DNA of 64,000 bases from CAVVJA01 sp963809815 (GTDB taxonomy: Bacteria > Actinomycetota > Actinomycetes > Mycobacteriales > Jatrophihabitantaceae): contig CAWELM010000018.1 in the NCBI GenBank assembly GCA_963809815.1, positions 76,632 through 140,631 of the forward strand. Reading direction: 5' to 3'. The notes beneath the pieces are model-generated. The model ran no database searches, was not told where the DNA came from, and saw only the letters and a list, made by a program, of their open reading frames with translations. Position numbers and translations under genes: made by a program. Shown here piece after piece: positions 1 to 8,010 of this stretch. The first letter of the stretch is position 1; each line of letters starts with the position of its first letter.

Positions 1-1378
1 GGCGCTTGGCCACCGCGCGACCGCGCCAGTGACGGTGCTCAATAATCCCGCCATCTGCCATGAGATGGTGGGGAGCTCCGTATGTGACGGTGGCTCGGAC
101 CACGTCGCCGGGCCGCACCTCCGCGTCACCGACCGTGACGTGGACCAGGCGACCATCTCGGGCTCGGCCCGACACGCGTCCGGTGACCCCGTCCTTCCGT
201 CCCTCGCCGACGCTTACGAGGACTTCGACGTCCGAGCCCACCACCGCCCGGTTACCGGCCAACGCGGTTTCTTCGACGACGGCGATCAGGCGGTCGTAGC
301 GGTCCTGCACCACGTCCTTGTCGACCTGACGGGGCAGGTCGGCGGCCGGCGTGCCGGGGCGCGGCGAGTACTTGAACGTGAACGCGCTGGCGAACCGGGC
401 CGCCCGCACCACGCCCAGCGTGTCCTCGAAGTCCGACTCTGTCTCGCCGGGAAAGCCCACGATGATGTCGGTGGTGATCGCGGCTGCCGGGATGGCGGCC
501 CGGACCCGGGCGATGATGTCGAGATAACGCTCCTGCCGGTAGGACCGCCGCATCGCCCGGAGCACCGCATCTGATCCTGACTGCAGTGGCATGTGCAGTC
601 CTGGACAGACGTTCGCCGTCTCGGCCATCGCCGCGATCACGTCGTCGGTGAAGTCCCGGGGATGGGGGCTGGTGAACCGCACCCGCTCGAGACCATCGAT
701 CTCTCCACACGAACGCAGCAAACGCCCGAACGCGAACCGGTCGCCGAAAGACCGCCCGTAGGAGTTCACGTTCTGGCCCAGGAGAGTGACCTCAACCACA
801 TCGGCCTCGACCAGCGCCCGAACCTCGGCGAGGACGTCGCCGGGTCGTCGATCCTTCTCGGTGCCCCGAAGGCTGGGCACGATGCAGAAGCTGCACCGGT
901 TGTCGCAGCCGACCGAAATGGACACCCACGCGGAATACGGCGATTCCCGCCTCGTCGGCAGATCGGACGGAAATGTCTGCAACGCTTCGACGATCTCGAT
1001 CTGTGCTTCGTGGTTGTGCCGGGCTCGTTCCAGCAGCACGGGAAGGCTCGCCAGGTTGTGTGTGCCGAATACGACATCGACCCACGGGGCGCGCTCGATG
1101 ATCCGAGCTCGGTCTTTTTGCGCGAGGCAGCCACCCACCGCGATCTGCATGTCCGGTCGCCGTTGTTTGACCGGATACAGCTGCCCCAGGTTGCCGTAGA
1201 GCCGATTGTCGGCGTTCTCGCGCACCGCACAGGTGTTGAAAACGACGACGTCCGCACCGTCCGCCACGTCTCCGGACGCGCGCTCGTATCCGGCTTGCTC
1301 AAGCAGGCCGGATAGCCGCTCCGAGTCGTGGACGTTCATCTGGCACCCGTAGGTGCGGATCGCGTAGGTGCGCGTCAT
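1..1378 (-). CDS. miaB: tRNA-2-methylthio-N6-dimethylallyladenosine synthase MiaB (3' end cut by window edge)
   Basis: Radical-SAM methylthiotransferase that adds a methylthio group to i6A37 in tRNA. About 459 residues are visible and the reading frame stays open to the edge. The N-terminal UPF0004 domain opens TRTYGCQMN with cluster cysteines at about 12, 50 and 84. The radical-SAM motif CDNRCSFC supplies Cys158, 162 and 165. The last visible residues (RPGDVVRATVTYGAPHHLMADG region) belong to the C-terminal TRAM RNA-binding domain, so only a short tail is missing. The ATG precedes TRTYAIRTYGCQ, the usual MiaB opening. It lies downstream of rny on the same strand, as in several actinobacteria. 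RimO is encoded separately in this window; HHLMADG favours MiaB here. Confidence 0.95.
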   Translation of the reverse strand, partial: MTRTYAIRTYGCQMNVHDSERLSGLLEQAGYERASGDVADGADVVVFNTCAVRENADNRLYGNLGQLYPVKQRRPDMQIAVGGCLAQKDRARIIERAPWVDVVFGTHNLASLPVLLERARHNHEAQIEIVEALQTFPSDLPTRRESPYSAWVSISVGCDNRCSFCIVPSLRGTEKDRRPGDVLAEVRALVEADVVEVTLLGQNVNSYGRSFGDRFAFGRLLRSCGEIDGLERVRFTSPHPRDFTDDVIAAMAETANVCPGLHMPLQSGSDAVLRAMRRSYRQERYLDIIARVRAAIPAAAITTDIIVGFPGETESDFEDTLGVVRAARFASAFTFKYSPRPGTPAADLPRQVDKDVVQDRYDRLIAVVEETALAGNRAVVGSDVEVLVSVGEGRKDGVTGRVSGRARDGRLVHVTVGDAEVRPGDVVRATVTYGAPHHLMADGGIIEHRHWRGRAVAKR

Positions 1379-1419
1379 GGCGCTTCGAGGATACGGCCCT
1401 GTCTGCTCCTGGCCCGGGC

Positions 1420-3174
1420 TCAGTGCGCGACTTCGGTGGCGCGCAGCTCACGGACCACCGTGACGCGGATCTGGCCCGGGTAGGTCAGCTCGTCCTCGAT
1501 CTGCTTCGCGATCTCTCGGGCGATCACCTGGGCCGCCAGGTCGTCGACTTCGGCGGGCTGCACCATGACCCGCACCTCTCGGCCGGACTGCATAGCGAAC
1601 ACCTTTTCGACGCCGCTCTTGGCGCCAGCGATCTCCTCGATACGGGCGAGCCGCTTGACGTAGGTCTCGATGGACTCGCGGCGCGCTCCCGGACGACCAG
1701 CCGAGCACGAGTCGGATGCCTGGGTGAGCACGGCCTCGATCGTGCGAGGCGGCACCTCGTTGTGGTGCGCTTCGACCGCATGGGCCACAGCCTCGCTCTC
1801 GCCATGTCGACGCAGCAATTCGGCGCCGACGATGGCGTGGCTGCCCTCGACCTCGTGAGTCAGGGCCTTGCCGATGTCGTGCAAGAACGCACACCGCTTG
1901 ATCAGGGTCGGCTCGAGGCCGAGCTCCGCGGCCATCACGCCGGCAATATGCGCGGTTTCAAGGAGATGGCCGAGAACGTTCTGCCCGTAGCTCGTCCGGT
2001 ACCTGAGCCGGCCCAGGGTGGGCAGCAGACTCTCGTCCAGATCGCCGATGCCCACGTCGGCCAGTGCATCGCGGGCTGCCCTTAGGCACAGCTCCTCGAC
2101 TTCCGTGCGACTGCTTTCGTATACCTCCTCGATCCGGTGCGGATGAATACGTCCGTCGAGAATGAGCTTGTCCAGGGTCAGCCGGCCGACCTCACGGCGC
2201 ACCGGGTCGAAACATGACAACAGCACCGCTTCCGGTGTGTCGTCGATGATGACGTTGACGCCGGTCACCGATTCGAAGGTCCGGATGTTGCGTCCTTCCC
2301 GGCCGATGATGCGGCCCTTCATCTCGTCGCTCGGCAGGTGCAGCACGCTGACGACCGTTTCTGCGGTCTGCTCGCTGGCCACCCGCTGCACGGCCTCGAC
2401 CACGATCGCCCTCGCGCGGTCGGTACCTTCGGCGCGGGCCTCGTTCTCGATGGACCGCACCAGCATCGCCGCATCCCGCCGAGCCCCTACTTCCACCGAG
2501 GCCAGCAGTTCCGCCTTGGCCTCCTCGGCCGTCAGCCCAGCGATCCGTTCCCGTTCCCGATCATGTTCAACGGCCCGTTTCTCCAACTCGGCGAGGCGGC
2601 GGTCCAGGTCGGCTTCGCGGTCGTCCTGCTCGCGTCCCCGCACGCCAAGCTGCTGGACCGCTTTGTCGAGCTCGGCGCTCTCGTCGCGAATCCGGGCCGC
2701 CTGAGCTTCCAGCGCCACCTGCGAATCCGCGAGGCGCTCGGCCTGGGTGACAAGATCGCGTTCGGTCTGACGTATCTCTTCGGTCAGCCGAGCCGCTTCG
2801 CTCTCTGCCGCCGCGCGGGCGTCGCCAAGCAGCATGGCTGCTTCGGCCTTGGCATTAGCGTGCGCCCGCTCCGCGACCTCCTTCGCGGTGGCGGCGTCTG
2901 CCGCGGCCGCTCGGTGAAGCGCCTCGAGCTCGGCCTCAACAGCTCGCCGCTGAGCATCGGCTTCCCGCTGTGCCAATGCTCGGATAGAGGCTGCCTCTGC
3001 CTCCGCTACGCGCCGCGTTGACTGCGCGTAGCTGTCCACATCCAACTGGTCATCATCACCACTCGCCGAGGGTGCCGGGACTGGCGCCCGCATACCTCGG
3101 CGGCGGTAGGAGTTAATGAAGTAAATGCCCAGGAGGAACGCAGCAACCACCGCCGCGTATAGCACCCCTTGCAT
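1420..3174 (-). CDS. rny: Ribonuclease Y
   Basis: Membrane-anchored endoribonuclease that starts mRNA decay. The 584 residues match the family: one N-terminal transmembrane helix (about 4-20), a long Ala/Glu/Arg-rich coiled coil (about 45-240), a KH domain with GRIIGREGRNIRTFE (about 287) and an HD phosphohydrolase domain with HLLETAH (about 403), HDIGKAL (432) and EAHHNE. The histidine/aspartate metal-binding set is complete. The ATG start places the helix at the extreme N-terminus as expected. It lies between recX and miaB on one strand, with its own promoter-like sequence upstream. Mycobacteria lack this enzyme, which helps to place the organism outside that group. Confidence 0.96.
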   Translation of the reverse strand: MQGVLYAAVVAAFLLGIYFINSYRRRGMRAPVPAPSASGDDDQLDVDSYAQSTRRVAEAEAASIRALAQREADAQRRAVEAELEALHRAAAADAATAKEVAERAHANAKAEAAMLLGDARAAAESEAARLTEEIRQTERDLVTQAERLADSQVALEAQAARIRDESAELDKAVQQLGVRGREQDDREADLDRRLAELEKRAVEHDRERERIAGLTAEEAKAELLASVEVGARRDAAMLVRSIENEARAEGTDRARAIVVEAVQRVASEQTAETVVSVLHLPSDEMKGRIIGREGRNIRTFESVTGVNVIIDDTPEAVLLSCFDPVRREVGRLTLDKLILDGRIHPHRIEEVYESSRTEVEELCLRAARDALADVGIGDLDESLLPTLGRLRYRTSYGQNVLGHLLETAHIAGVMAAELGLEPTLIKRCAFLHDIGKALTHEVEGSHAIVGAELLRRHGESEAVAHAVEAHHNEVPPRTIEAVLTQASDSCSAGRPGARRESIETYVKRLARIEEIAGAKSGVEKVFAMQSGREVRVMVQPAEVDDLAAQVIAREIAKQIEDELTYPGQIRVTVVRELRATEVAH

Positions 3175-3248
3175 CGCGCCGCCTCCTTCGCCTCACGTCG
3201 TGCCGGCATCAGGAGAACGAAGTGCGTCCGAAGCGGTCTCGTCGTCGT

Positions 3249-3296
3249 CGCCTGTCAGACAGGCGTTCCGCGGACCATCAGCGAAAATACGCTGAT
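3249..3296. repeat. Two adjacent perfect palindromes in the recX-rny gap
   Basis: CGCCTGTC-A-GACAGGCG (3249-3265) has perfect 8-base arms. ATCAGCG-AAAATA-CGCTGAT (3277-3296) is a 7-base stem with a 6-base loop. Both lie downstream of recX and upstream of the rny start on the minus strand. They could end or process the recX transcript, or act as operators in the rny leader. No U-tract follows, so intrinsic termination is not clear. The rest of the 288-base gap shows only a promoter-like sequence. Confidence 0.45.
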
Positions 3297-3421
3297 CGAG
3301 TTCGATGTGACCTTTCTGTTGATGAGCGGACGGGGATCTATGTCGTACGGGCTTGGCCTAGATCGAGACTCGGGTGTGCAGTCTCCAATCCTTGCTAGTC
3401 CGGCGTGCTCCTGATACCCCG

Positions 3422-3450
3422 AGGCTAAGAAAGCAGCCCGTCTAGGTCAA
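3422..3450 (-). promoter_or_regulatory. Candidate sigma-A promoter for rny
   Basis: On the minus strand TTGACC (3450-3445) is separated by 17 bases from TAGCCT (3427-3422), close to the housekeeping consensus. It lies just after the recX stop codon and about 250 bases upstream of rny, which would leave a long 5' leader containing the palindromes at 3249-3296. Inference from sequence only. Confidence 0.45.
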
Positions 3451-3462
3451 GCATGTGAAGTT

Positions 3463-4053
3463 CTACCCGGATACGTCCGAGTCAGAACTATCGTCGGTAG
3501 CCCCCCATTCCTCACGATTAGTCAGACTATGTTCTGTATGCGATATAAGTGCGGTGATGACCGTGCTGGCAATTGCTGCCGAATATCCACGGCGGGCCAG
3601 CAGTCCGTACATTCTGCGGGCCTGCACGCTGGGCTCGAGGTGTCGAAGGGCTGGTAGCTTGCGGGCCACCAATGCAGATGCGGCGGCTTGCTCGCTCGAC
3701 GCGTCGATGGGCATCAACGCTGTACGAATGGTGTCCTCGTCAAGACCGCGTTGCCGCAGCTTGCCGGCCACTGCGCGTGCTGCAAGCCCGCGTTGACGGT
3801 GCTGGACCAGCGCATAGTTCTCCGCGATCGCGGCGTCATCGATCAAGCCAACCTCGGCAAAGCGATCGAGCACTGTGCGGGCCGCGTCGTCCGGCACCCT
3901 CTTGCGACGCAACGCTGTCGCCAGCTCGGCTCGAGTCCGTTGCCGATCGGTGAGCAGCCGAAGGCAGATGGCGCGCGCGACCGACACCGGGTCGCCGGGC
4001 AGGTCGTGCTGTCCTCCATCCTCGGGCAGCGGCGGCACGACGCTTGCTGTCAC
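3463..4053 (-). CDS. recX: Regulatory protein RecX
   Basis: Modulator of RecA that inhibits filament extension and ATPase activity. The 196-residue protein has the RecX tandem three-helix repeats: ARAICLRLLTDRQRTRAEL, VLDRFAEVGLIDDAAIAENYA and LRQRGLDEDTIRTAL are typical signatures. It starts 5 bases after the recA stop, so it is almost certainly co-transcribed with recA and induced by DNA damage. The C-terminal 25 residues are Ser/Asp-rich and poorly conserved in the family. Confidence 0.93.
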   Translation of the reverse strand: MTASVVPPLPEDGGQHDLPGDPVSVARAICLRLLTDRQRTRAELATALRRKRVPDDAARTVLDRFAEVGLIDDAAIAENYALVQHRQRGLAARAVAGKLRQRGLDEDTIRTALMPIDASSEQAAASALVARKLPALRHLEPSVQARRMYGLLARRGYSAAIASTVITALISHTEHSLTNREEWGATDDSSDSDVSG

Positions 4054-4058
4054 GACAA

Positions 4059-5111
4059 TCAGAAGTCGACAGGCGCTGGCAGCGGCTGGATGGGCGCCCC
4101 CACCTCGTCCACCTGGGCGCCGATGCCCAGCTTCTCTTTGATCTTCTTCTCGATCTCGTCCGCCAGGTCGGGGTTGTCACGCAGGAAGCCGCGTACGTTC
4201 TCCTTGCCCTGACCGAGCTGATCACTGTCGTAGGTGTACCAGGCCCCGGACTTCTTGATCAGGCCCTGCTCCACGCCCACGTCGATCAGGGAACCTTCGC
4301 GGCTGATGCCCTGCCCGTAGACGATGTCGAACTCAGCCTGCTTGAACGGTGGGGCAACTTTGTTCTTGACCACCTTGACCCGAGTCCGGTTACCCACCGC
4401 GTCGGAGCCGTCCTTGAGCGTCTCGATCCGCCGTACATCCAGACGTATCGAGGCGTAGAACTTCAGCGCTTTGCCGCCGGTGGTCGTCTCTGGCGAGCCG
4501 AACATGACCCCGATCTTCTCCCGCAGTTGGTTGATGAAGATCGCGGTGGTGCCAGAGTTGCTCAAAGCTCCGGTGATCTTGCGCAGGGCCTGGCTCATCA
4601 GCCGAGCCTGCAGGCCCACGTGGCTGTCACCCATCTCTCCTTCGATCTCCGCCCGTGGGACCAAGGCCGCCACCGAGTCGATGACGATGACATCCAGCGC
4701 TCCTGAGCGCACCAGCATGTCAGCGATTTCGAGGGCTTGCTCACCTGTGTCAGGCTGGCTGACCAGCAGCGCGTCGGTGTCGACGCCCAGCGCGCGGGCG
4801 TATTCCGGATCCAGTGCGTGCTCGGCGTCGATGAAGGCGGCGACCCCGCCGGCAGCCTGCGCGTTGGCCACAGCGTGCAGGGCCACTGTGGTCTTACCGG
4901 AGCTTTCCGGGCCGTAGATCTCGACCACTCGTCCCCTGGGTAAACCACCGATGCCCAGTGCCACGTCAAGCGCAATGGATCCTGTCGGGATCACTTCGAT
5001 AGGTGTCGCAGCGCGCTCACCGAGACGCATCACGGAGCCCTTCCCGAACTGCTTCTCGATCTGCGAGACGGCGATATCGAGCGCCTTCTCGCGGTCGAAA
5101 CCTGGTGCCAT
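4059..5111 (-). CDS. recA: Recombinase RecA
   Basis: Strand-exchange ATPase of homologous recombination and coprotease for LexA. The 350 residues are of normal length with no intein. Walker A GPESSGKT is at 67-74; the Walker B region (VIVIDSVAALVP), the L1 loop (GLQARLMSQALRKI) and the L2 region (FINQLREKIGVMFGSPETTTGG) are intact, followed by the C-terminal domain. The start MAPGFDREKALDIAVSQIEKQFGKG is standard for actinobacteria. recX follows at once. Upstream are a LexA-type SOS box and a PafBC-type promoter, both described separately. Confidence 0.99.
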   Translation of the reverse strand: MAPGFDREKALDIAVSQIEKQFGKGSVMRLGERAATPIEVIPTGSIALDVALGIGGLPRGRVVEIYGPESSGKTTVALHAVANAQAAGGVAAFIDAEHALDPEYARALGVDTDALLVSQPDTGEQALEIADMLVRSGALDVIVIDSVAALVPRAEIEGEMGDSHVGLQARLMSQALRKITGALSNSGTTAIFINQLREKIGVMFGSPETTTGGKALKFYASIRLDVRRIETLKDGSDAVGNRTRVKVVKNKVAPPFKQAEFDIVYGQGISREGSLIDVGVEQGLIKKSGAWYTYDSDQLGQGKENVRGFLRDNPDLADEIEKKIKEKLGIGAQVDEVGAPIQPLPAPVDF

Positions 5112-5162
5112 CAGGCCACCTCTTCGTGTTGGTTGGGTGCGGTGTGGAATGTGCTGTCTGCG

Positions 5163-5185
5163 ACGCTAAGGCTGGGCACCGACAA
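5163..5185 (-). promoter_or_regulatory. PafBC-type (LexA-independent) DNA-damage promoter of recA
   Basis: On the minus strand TTGTCGGTG is followed by exactly 8 bases and then TAGCGT. This fits the mycobacterial RecA-NDp motif tTGTCRgtg-N8-TAnnnT, recognised by RNA polymerase with the PafBC activator. It lies 52 bases upstream of the recA start codon. The motif is read from the sequence; its regulator is inferred from the known family. Confidence 0.75.
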
Positions 5186-5239
5186 ATCCGGACCACGAAT
5201 GAGATCTGTGGACCGGGAATCCATCGTCCACACACTAGA

Positions 5240-5253
5240 CGAACACCTGTTCG
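5240..5253. promoter_or_regulatory. LexA SOS box upstream of recA
   Basis: CGAAC-ACCT-GTTCG is a perfect inverted repeat of the actinobacterial/Bacillus SOS box (CGAAC-N4-GTTCG). It lies about 130 bases upstream of recA, consistent with a distal LexA-repressed promoter in addition to the nearer PafBC-type one. Confidence 0.88.
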
Positions 5254-5372
5254 AGACCGGTGATATGTGCTAGCGACACGCCGGCTGGGTCAGCGCAGAT
5301 AGGGTCGCCGTATCCGACCCGACCTACCGGGCCGGCGTTTGGGCATCGGCCAGGCACGATCAGGAGTGGCAT

Positions 5373-5415
5373 GATCTTTGACTTGCTGCCCTGGAACGAC
5401 GAAAAGTCCAAGATC
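5373..5415. repeat. Dispersed palindromic element, copy 1
   Basis: GATCTTTGACTT and AAGTCCAAGATC form a 12-base stem with one mismatch around a 19-base loop beginning GCTGCCCTGGAACGAC. A near-identical element at 45993-46036 has the loop GCTGCCTGGAGCGAC, so stem and loop are both conserved. It lies just downstream of the DUF3046 gene (minus strand), which suggests a REP-like repeat that may act as a terminator. Confidence 0.7.
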
Positions 5416-5444
5416 TGGCCGCGGACGGGCTGGCGCTGGGTCTG

Positions 5445-5636
5445 TCAACGCAGTTGACCTGGCATGTCGAACTCGGCGCATACGGCCTGCCATACCTGCT
5501 TCGTTTCGACGCCTCGCGCGATCGCCTCGTCGACCGTCGATCCCAACAACGGCAGGCGATAGTCCGCAGCCACGCTACGCGCGTACGTCTTGCCGAATCG
5601 GGTTTCCATCCGGCGCCAGAAGTCCGTCAATCGCAC
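5445..5636 (-). CDS. DUF3046 domain protein
   Basis: A 63-residue protein of the actinobacterial DUF3046 family, which is regularly found beside recA. The family signature is evident: an RLTDFWRRMETRFGKTYARS opening and a C-terminal WQAVCAEFDMP. No enzymatic motif is visible and the function is unknown. The proximity to recA/recX is conserved in the phylum, so a role linked to DNA repair is possible but unproved. The IS110 element lies about 100 bases upstream of its start and may have displaced its native promoter. Confidence 0.9.
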   Translation of the reverse strand: MRLTDFWRRMETRFGKTYARSVAADYRLPLLGSTVDEAIARGVETKQVWQAVCAEFDMPGQLR

Positions 5637-5746
5637 ACCTTCAGCCTAATGGGGCTGCATCGCCGCGATCTTGCGTCAGGGTGGTGTCTGTGTCCGCCGG
5701 CGGGTGAGCACTTGTGCAGCCTGGCCTTCGAGGTCTAGTCCTAGAT

Positions 5747-5878
5747 CGTGCCCTCGCCGGTGAACGAGGAGGCGTGATGGCTGCTGGGATGCCGTGCCCC
5801 GTCGGTGGCGGTGAGCACTGAACCATTAGGGCGCTGCGGTTCTCCTCGGGACGATGGTGGTGGTCGAGAGGAGATCGG
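5747..5878 (+). ncRNA. Candidate bridge RNA region of the IS110 element
   Basis: The non-coding DNA between the proposed left end and the transposase start is the position where IS110-group elements (for example IS621) transcribe a guide RNA with target-binding and donor-binding loops. I have not folded it, and the loops are not identified from sequence alone. The call rests on position and element family. Confidence 0.35.
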
Positions 5879-7102
5879 ATGCTGTTCCTGGGTGATGACT
5901 GGGCCGAGGCCCATCACGATGTTGAGTTGCAAGGCGAGCAGGGCACGGTGCTGGCCCGTCGGCGGCTGCCGGAGGGGGTGGCTGGGTTGGCGCAGCTGCA
6001 CGCCTTGATCGCCGAGCACCTCGGTGAGGACGACGAGCCCGCCGACGTGCTGGTCGGGATCGAGACCGACCGTGGCCCGTGGGTGCAGGCGCTGATCGCG
6101 ACCGGCTATGTGGTTTACGCAATCAACCCGATGCAGGCCTCCCGCTACCGCGAGCGGCACTCCACCTCCGGGGCGAAGAGTGACCCGGGGGATGCGCACG
6201 TGCTGGCTGAGATCGTGCGCACCGACCGCGCCCATCACCGGCCGGTCGCCGGGGACAGCCAGCAGGCCGAGGTCGTCAAGACTCTCGCGCGCACGCATCA
6301 GTCGATGATCTGGACCCGGCAGCGGCAGACCAACCAGCTGCGCTCGCTGCTGCGCGAGTTCCATCCCGCCGCGCTCGAGGCGTTTGGTGACGACCTTTCC
6401 GGGCGTGACGCGCTGGCCGTGTTGCCGCTTGCTTCGACCCCTACGGCCGGGCGGGCGCTGACCCGCTCCAAGATCGCCGCGGCGCTGCGGCGGGCCGGGC
6501 GGCAACGCAACATCGAACCCACAGCCGTACGCATCGTCGAGGCGCTGCGCAGCGACCAGCTCGGGCTGCCCGCGGCATTGAGCGCCGCCTACGGCGCCAG
6601 CGTCCGCTCCCTGATCGCGGTGATCACCACCATGGTTGAACAGATCGCCATGCTCGAAGCCGAGGTGAACCGGTGTTTTGGCCAGCACCCGGACGCTGAG
6701 ATCATCACCAGCCAACCCGGCCTCGGCGTCGTGCTCGGCGCCCGGGTGCTCGCCGAATTCGGCGACGACAAGTCCCGCTTCGTCCACGCCAAAGCCCGCC
6801 GCAACTACGCCGGCACCAGCCCCGTCACCAAGACCTCCGGCACCAAAAAGATCGTGCTGGCCCGCTACGCCGGGAACAAGCGGCTGGCCGACGCCCTGCA
6901 CCAGCAAGCCTTTGCCGCCCTCACCGCCTCCCCCGGCGCACGAGCCTTCTACGACAGCCACCGCGCCCACGGCGCGACGCACCACCAAGCACTACGCGCA
7001 CTGTCCAACCGACTCGTCGGCATCCTCGACGGCTGCCTACGCCACCGCACGATCTACCAAGAAGCCACCGGCTGGGCACACCGCTCACAAACGGCAGCTT
7101 GA
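5879..7102 (+). CDS. IS110-family transposase (DEDD, Tnp_20)
   Basis: A 407-residue recombinase. The N-terminal RuvC-like DEDD domain begins FLGDDWAEAHHDV (Asp6/7), followed by GIET (Glu62) and KSDPGDAHVLAE (Asp102, Asp105), so all four catalytic acidic residues are present. A helical linker leads to a C-terminal Transposase_20 domain with ITSQPGLGVVLGARVLAEFGD and NYAGTSPVTKTSGTKK. There is no frameshift or internal stop, so the element could be active. A purine-rich GAGAGGAGATCGG segment precedes the ATG. Confidence 0.95.
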   Translation: MLFLGDDWAEAHHDVELQGEQGTVLARRRLPEGVAGLAQLHALIAEHLGEDDEPADVLVGIETDRGPWVQALIATGYVVYAINPMQASRYRERHSTSGAKSDPGDAHVLAEIVRTDRAHHRPVAGDSQQAEVVKTLARTHQSMIWTRQRQTNQLRSLLREFHPAALEAFGDDLSGRDALAVLPLASTPTAGRALTRSKIAAALRRAGRQRNIEPTAVRIVEALRSDQLGLPAALSAAYGASVRSLIAVITTMVEQIAMLEAEVNRCFGQHPDAEIITSQPGLGVVLGARVLAEFGDDKSRFVHAKARRNYAGTSPVTKTSGTKKIVLARYAGNKRLADALHQQAFAALTASPGARAFYDSHRAHGATHHQALRALSNRLVGILDGCLRHRTIYQEATGWAHRSQTAA

Positions 7103-7151
7103 CAAGCTAGCTCCCTGGGATATCTAGGAGCTTTCGCCGATCGCACCGTTG

Positions 7152-7199
7152 CCAGGATCCTTTGCCCGGATCCTTTGCCAGGATCCTTTGCCAGGATCG
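7152..7199 (+). repeat. 13-base tandem repeat (3.7 copies)
   Basis: CCAGGATCCTTTG, CCCGGATCCTTTG, CCAGGATCCTTTG and a partial CCAGGATCG follow one another with a 13-base period. The array lies between the IS110 right end and the GTG start of the acetyltransferase gene, where it spans the likely leader. The copy number could vary by slippage and change the start-codon context. Confidence 0.85.
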
Positions 7200-7204
7200 A
7201 GGTC

Positions 7205-7852
7205 GTGTCCGATCTCTGGTACGCACTTCCCAACCTCGATGGTGGGCTGATCCGACTCGAGCCACTCGAGCTGCACCACGCCGCGGGCTACCTGAGCGCC
7301 GCCGGAACTGGCTCCGACGCGGCCGAAGTGTTCCGCTGGCTGAACCCGCCGGGCGGTGGCCTGGCCGAACCGGTCACGCTCGAGGACGCCGAGCGGCACA
7401 TTCTGGCCGCGCTCGCCGCCCGGGCCTGTGGCGAGCGGTTCCCGTACGCCCAGATCGACGTACGCACTGGTGACTTCGCGGGCACCTCGTCGTACTACGA
7501 GGTGAATCCGGCGGGCCGGGCTCTCGCCATCGGACACACCTGGCTCGGCAAGCGGTGGTGGCGCACCGGACACAACACGGAGTCGAAGCTGCTCATGCTC
7601 AGCCACTCCTTCGACACGCTCGGGGCAGTCCGCGTCGTCTGGCACACCGACGTCAACAACACTCGTTCTCAGGCCGCCATAGAGCGCCTCGGCGCTATCC
7701 GCGAGGGTGTGTTGCGCAAGCATCGGATGCGGTTCGACGGAAGCTGGCGGGACACCGTGCAGTACGCGATGACGGACGAGGACTGGCCGGCTGCCCGGGC
7801 CGCGCTCGCTGCTCGGTTGACCGCCGCGGGTCGACCGTCGCTGCCCGGTTGA
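7205..7852 (+). CDS. GNAT family N-acetyltransferase (RimJ/RimL type)
   Basis: A protein acetyltransferase-like enzyme of the RimJ/RimL class: GLIRLEPLELHHAAGYL opening, YYEVNPAGRALAIGHTWLGKRWWRTGHNTESKLLMLSHSF core and WHTDVNNTRSQAAIERLGAIREGVLRKH C-terminal signature. GTG 7205, preceded by GAGG, gives 215 residues; an upstream TTG at 7175 lies inside the 13-base repeat and is less likely. The last 13 residues are encoded by a 32-base tandem repeat and the stop codon lies in its second unit, so the C-terminus has been altered by repeat expansion. The substrate is unknown. The gene lies between an IS element and lhr, outside the conserved backbone. Confidence 0.85.
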   Translation: MSDLWYALPNLDGGLIRLEPLELHHAAGYLSAAGTGSDAAEVFRWLNPPGGGLAEPVTLEDAERHILAALAARACGERFPYAQIDVRTGDFAGTSSYYEVNPAGRALAIGHTWLGKRWWRTGHNTESKLLMLSHSFDTLGAVRVVWHTDVNNTRSQAAIERLGAIREGVLRKHRMRFDGSWRDTVQYAMTDEDWPAARAALAARLTAAGRPSLPG

Positions 7853-7893
7853 CCGCCGCGGGTCGACCGTCGCTGCCCGATTGACTGCCGCGC
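7814..7893 (+). repeat. 32-base tandem repeat (2.5 copies) over the acetyltransferase stop codon
   Basis: Two identical 32-base units start at 7814 and 7846 with CGGTTGACCGCCGCGGGTCG, and a diverged partial unit (CGATTGACTGCCGCGCG) starts at 7878. Since 32 is not a multiple of 3, each added unit shifts the frame. The TGA used as stop is the GGTTGAC of the second unit. Confidence 0.88.
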
Positions 7894-7987
7894 GTTGCCA
7901 CCGTGCGCGGTGGCCGCGGCCGTTAGCCGCCGCGATCCACCGCCGGCCGTCCACCGAGCCGTAGCGACGACACAGAGCAATCACGTT

Positions 7988-8010
7988 CTGTCGGTACCCC
8001 CAGGCACACT
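7988..8010 (+). promoter_or_regulatory. Possible PafBC-type promoter of lhr
   Basis: CTGTCGGTA-N8-CACACT resembles tTGTCRgtg-N8-TAnnnT: TGTCGGT and the spacing are exact, but the -10 has C for the first T. It ends 7 bases before the lhr ATG, so transcription would be leaderless. The resemblance to the recA motif at 5163-5185 suggests damage induction; weaker than that site. Confidence 0.4.

Larger units (their letters stand above)
5112..5444. other. recA regulatory intergenic region (333 bases)
   Basis: No gene is seen between recA and the DUF3046 gene, which are both on the minus strand. The part nearest recA holds a PafBC-type promoter (5163-5185) and an SOS box (5240-5253). The part nearest the DUF3046 gene holds a copy of a dispersed palindrome (5373-5415). 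Nothing else is recognisable at 5255-5372. Confidence 0.8.
5739..7129 (+). mobile_element. IS110-family insertion sequence (intact)
   Basis: Contains a full-length DEDD transposase gene. Candidate ends are an 8-base inverted repeat, TCCTAGAT (5739-5746) and ATCTAGGA (7122-7129), which enclose the gene with about 130 bases of non-coding sequence on the left and 20 on the right. No target-site duplication is evident, as expected for IS110. The exact ends are uncertain because IS110 elements lack conventional terminal repeats. The longer left non-coding stretch is where IS110-group elements encode their bridge RNA. Confidence 0.7.

Noticed and set aside
4059..5111. RecA intein
   Set aside because: The reading frame has normal length (350 residues) with all motifs contiguous.
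5741..6988. 415-codon minus-strand ORF inside the IS110 element
   Set aside because: Antisense shadow of the transposase gene; no motif or ribosome-binding site.
7152..7893. Possible CRISPR array
   Set aside because: The repeats are adjacent without unique spacers and have lengths of 13 and 32 bases; they are tandem repeats.
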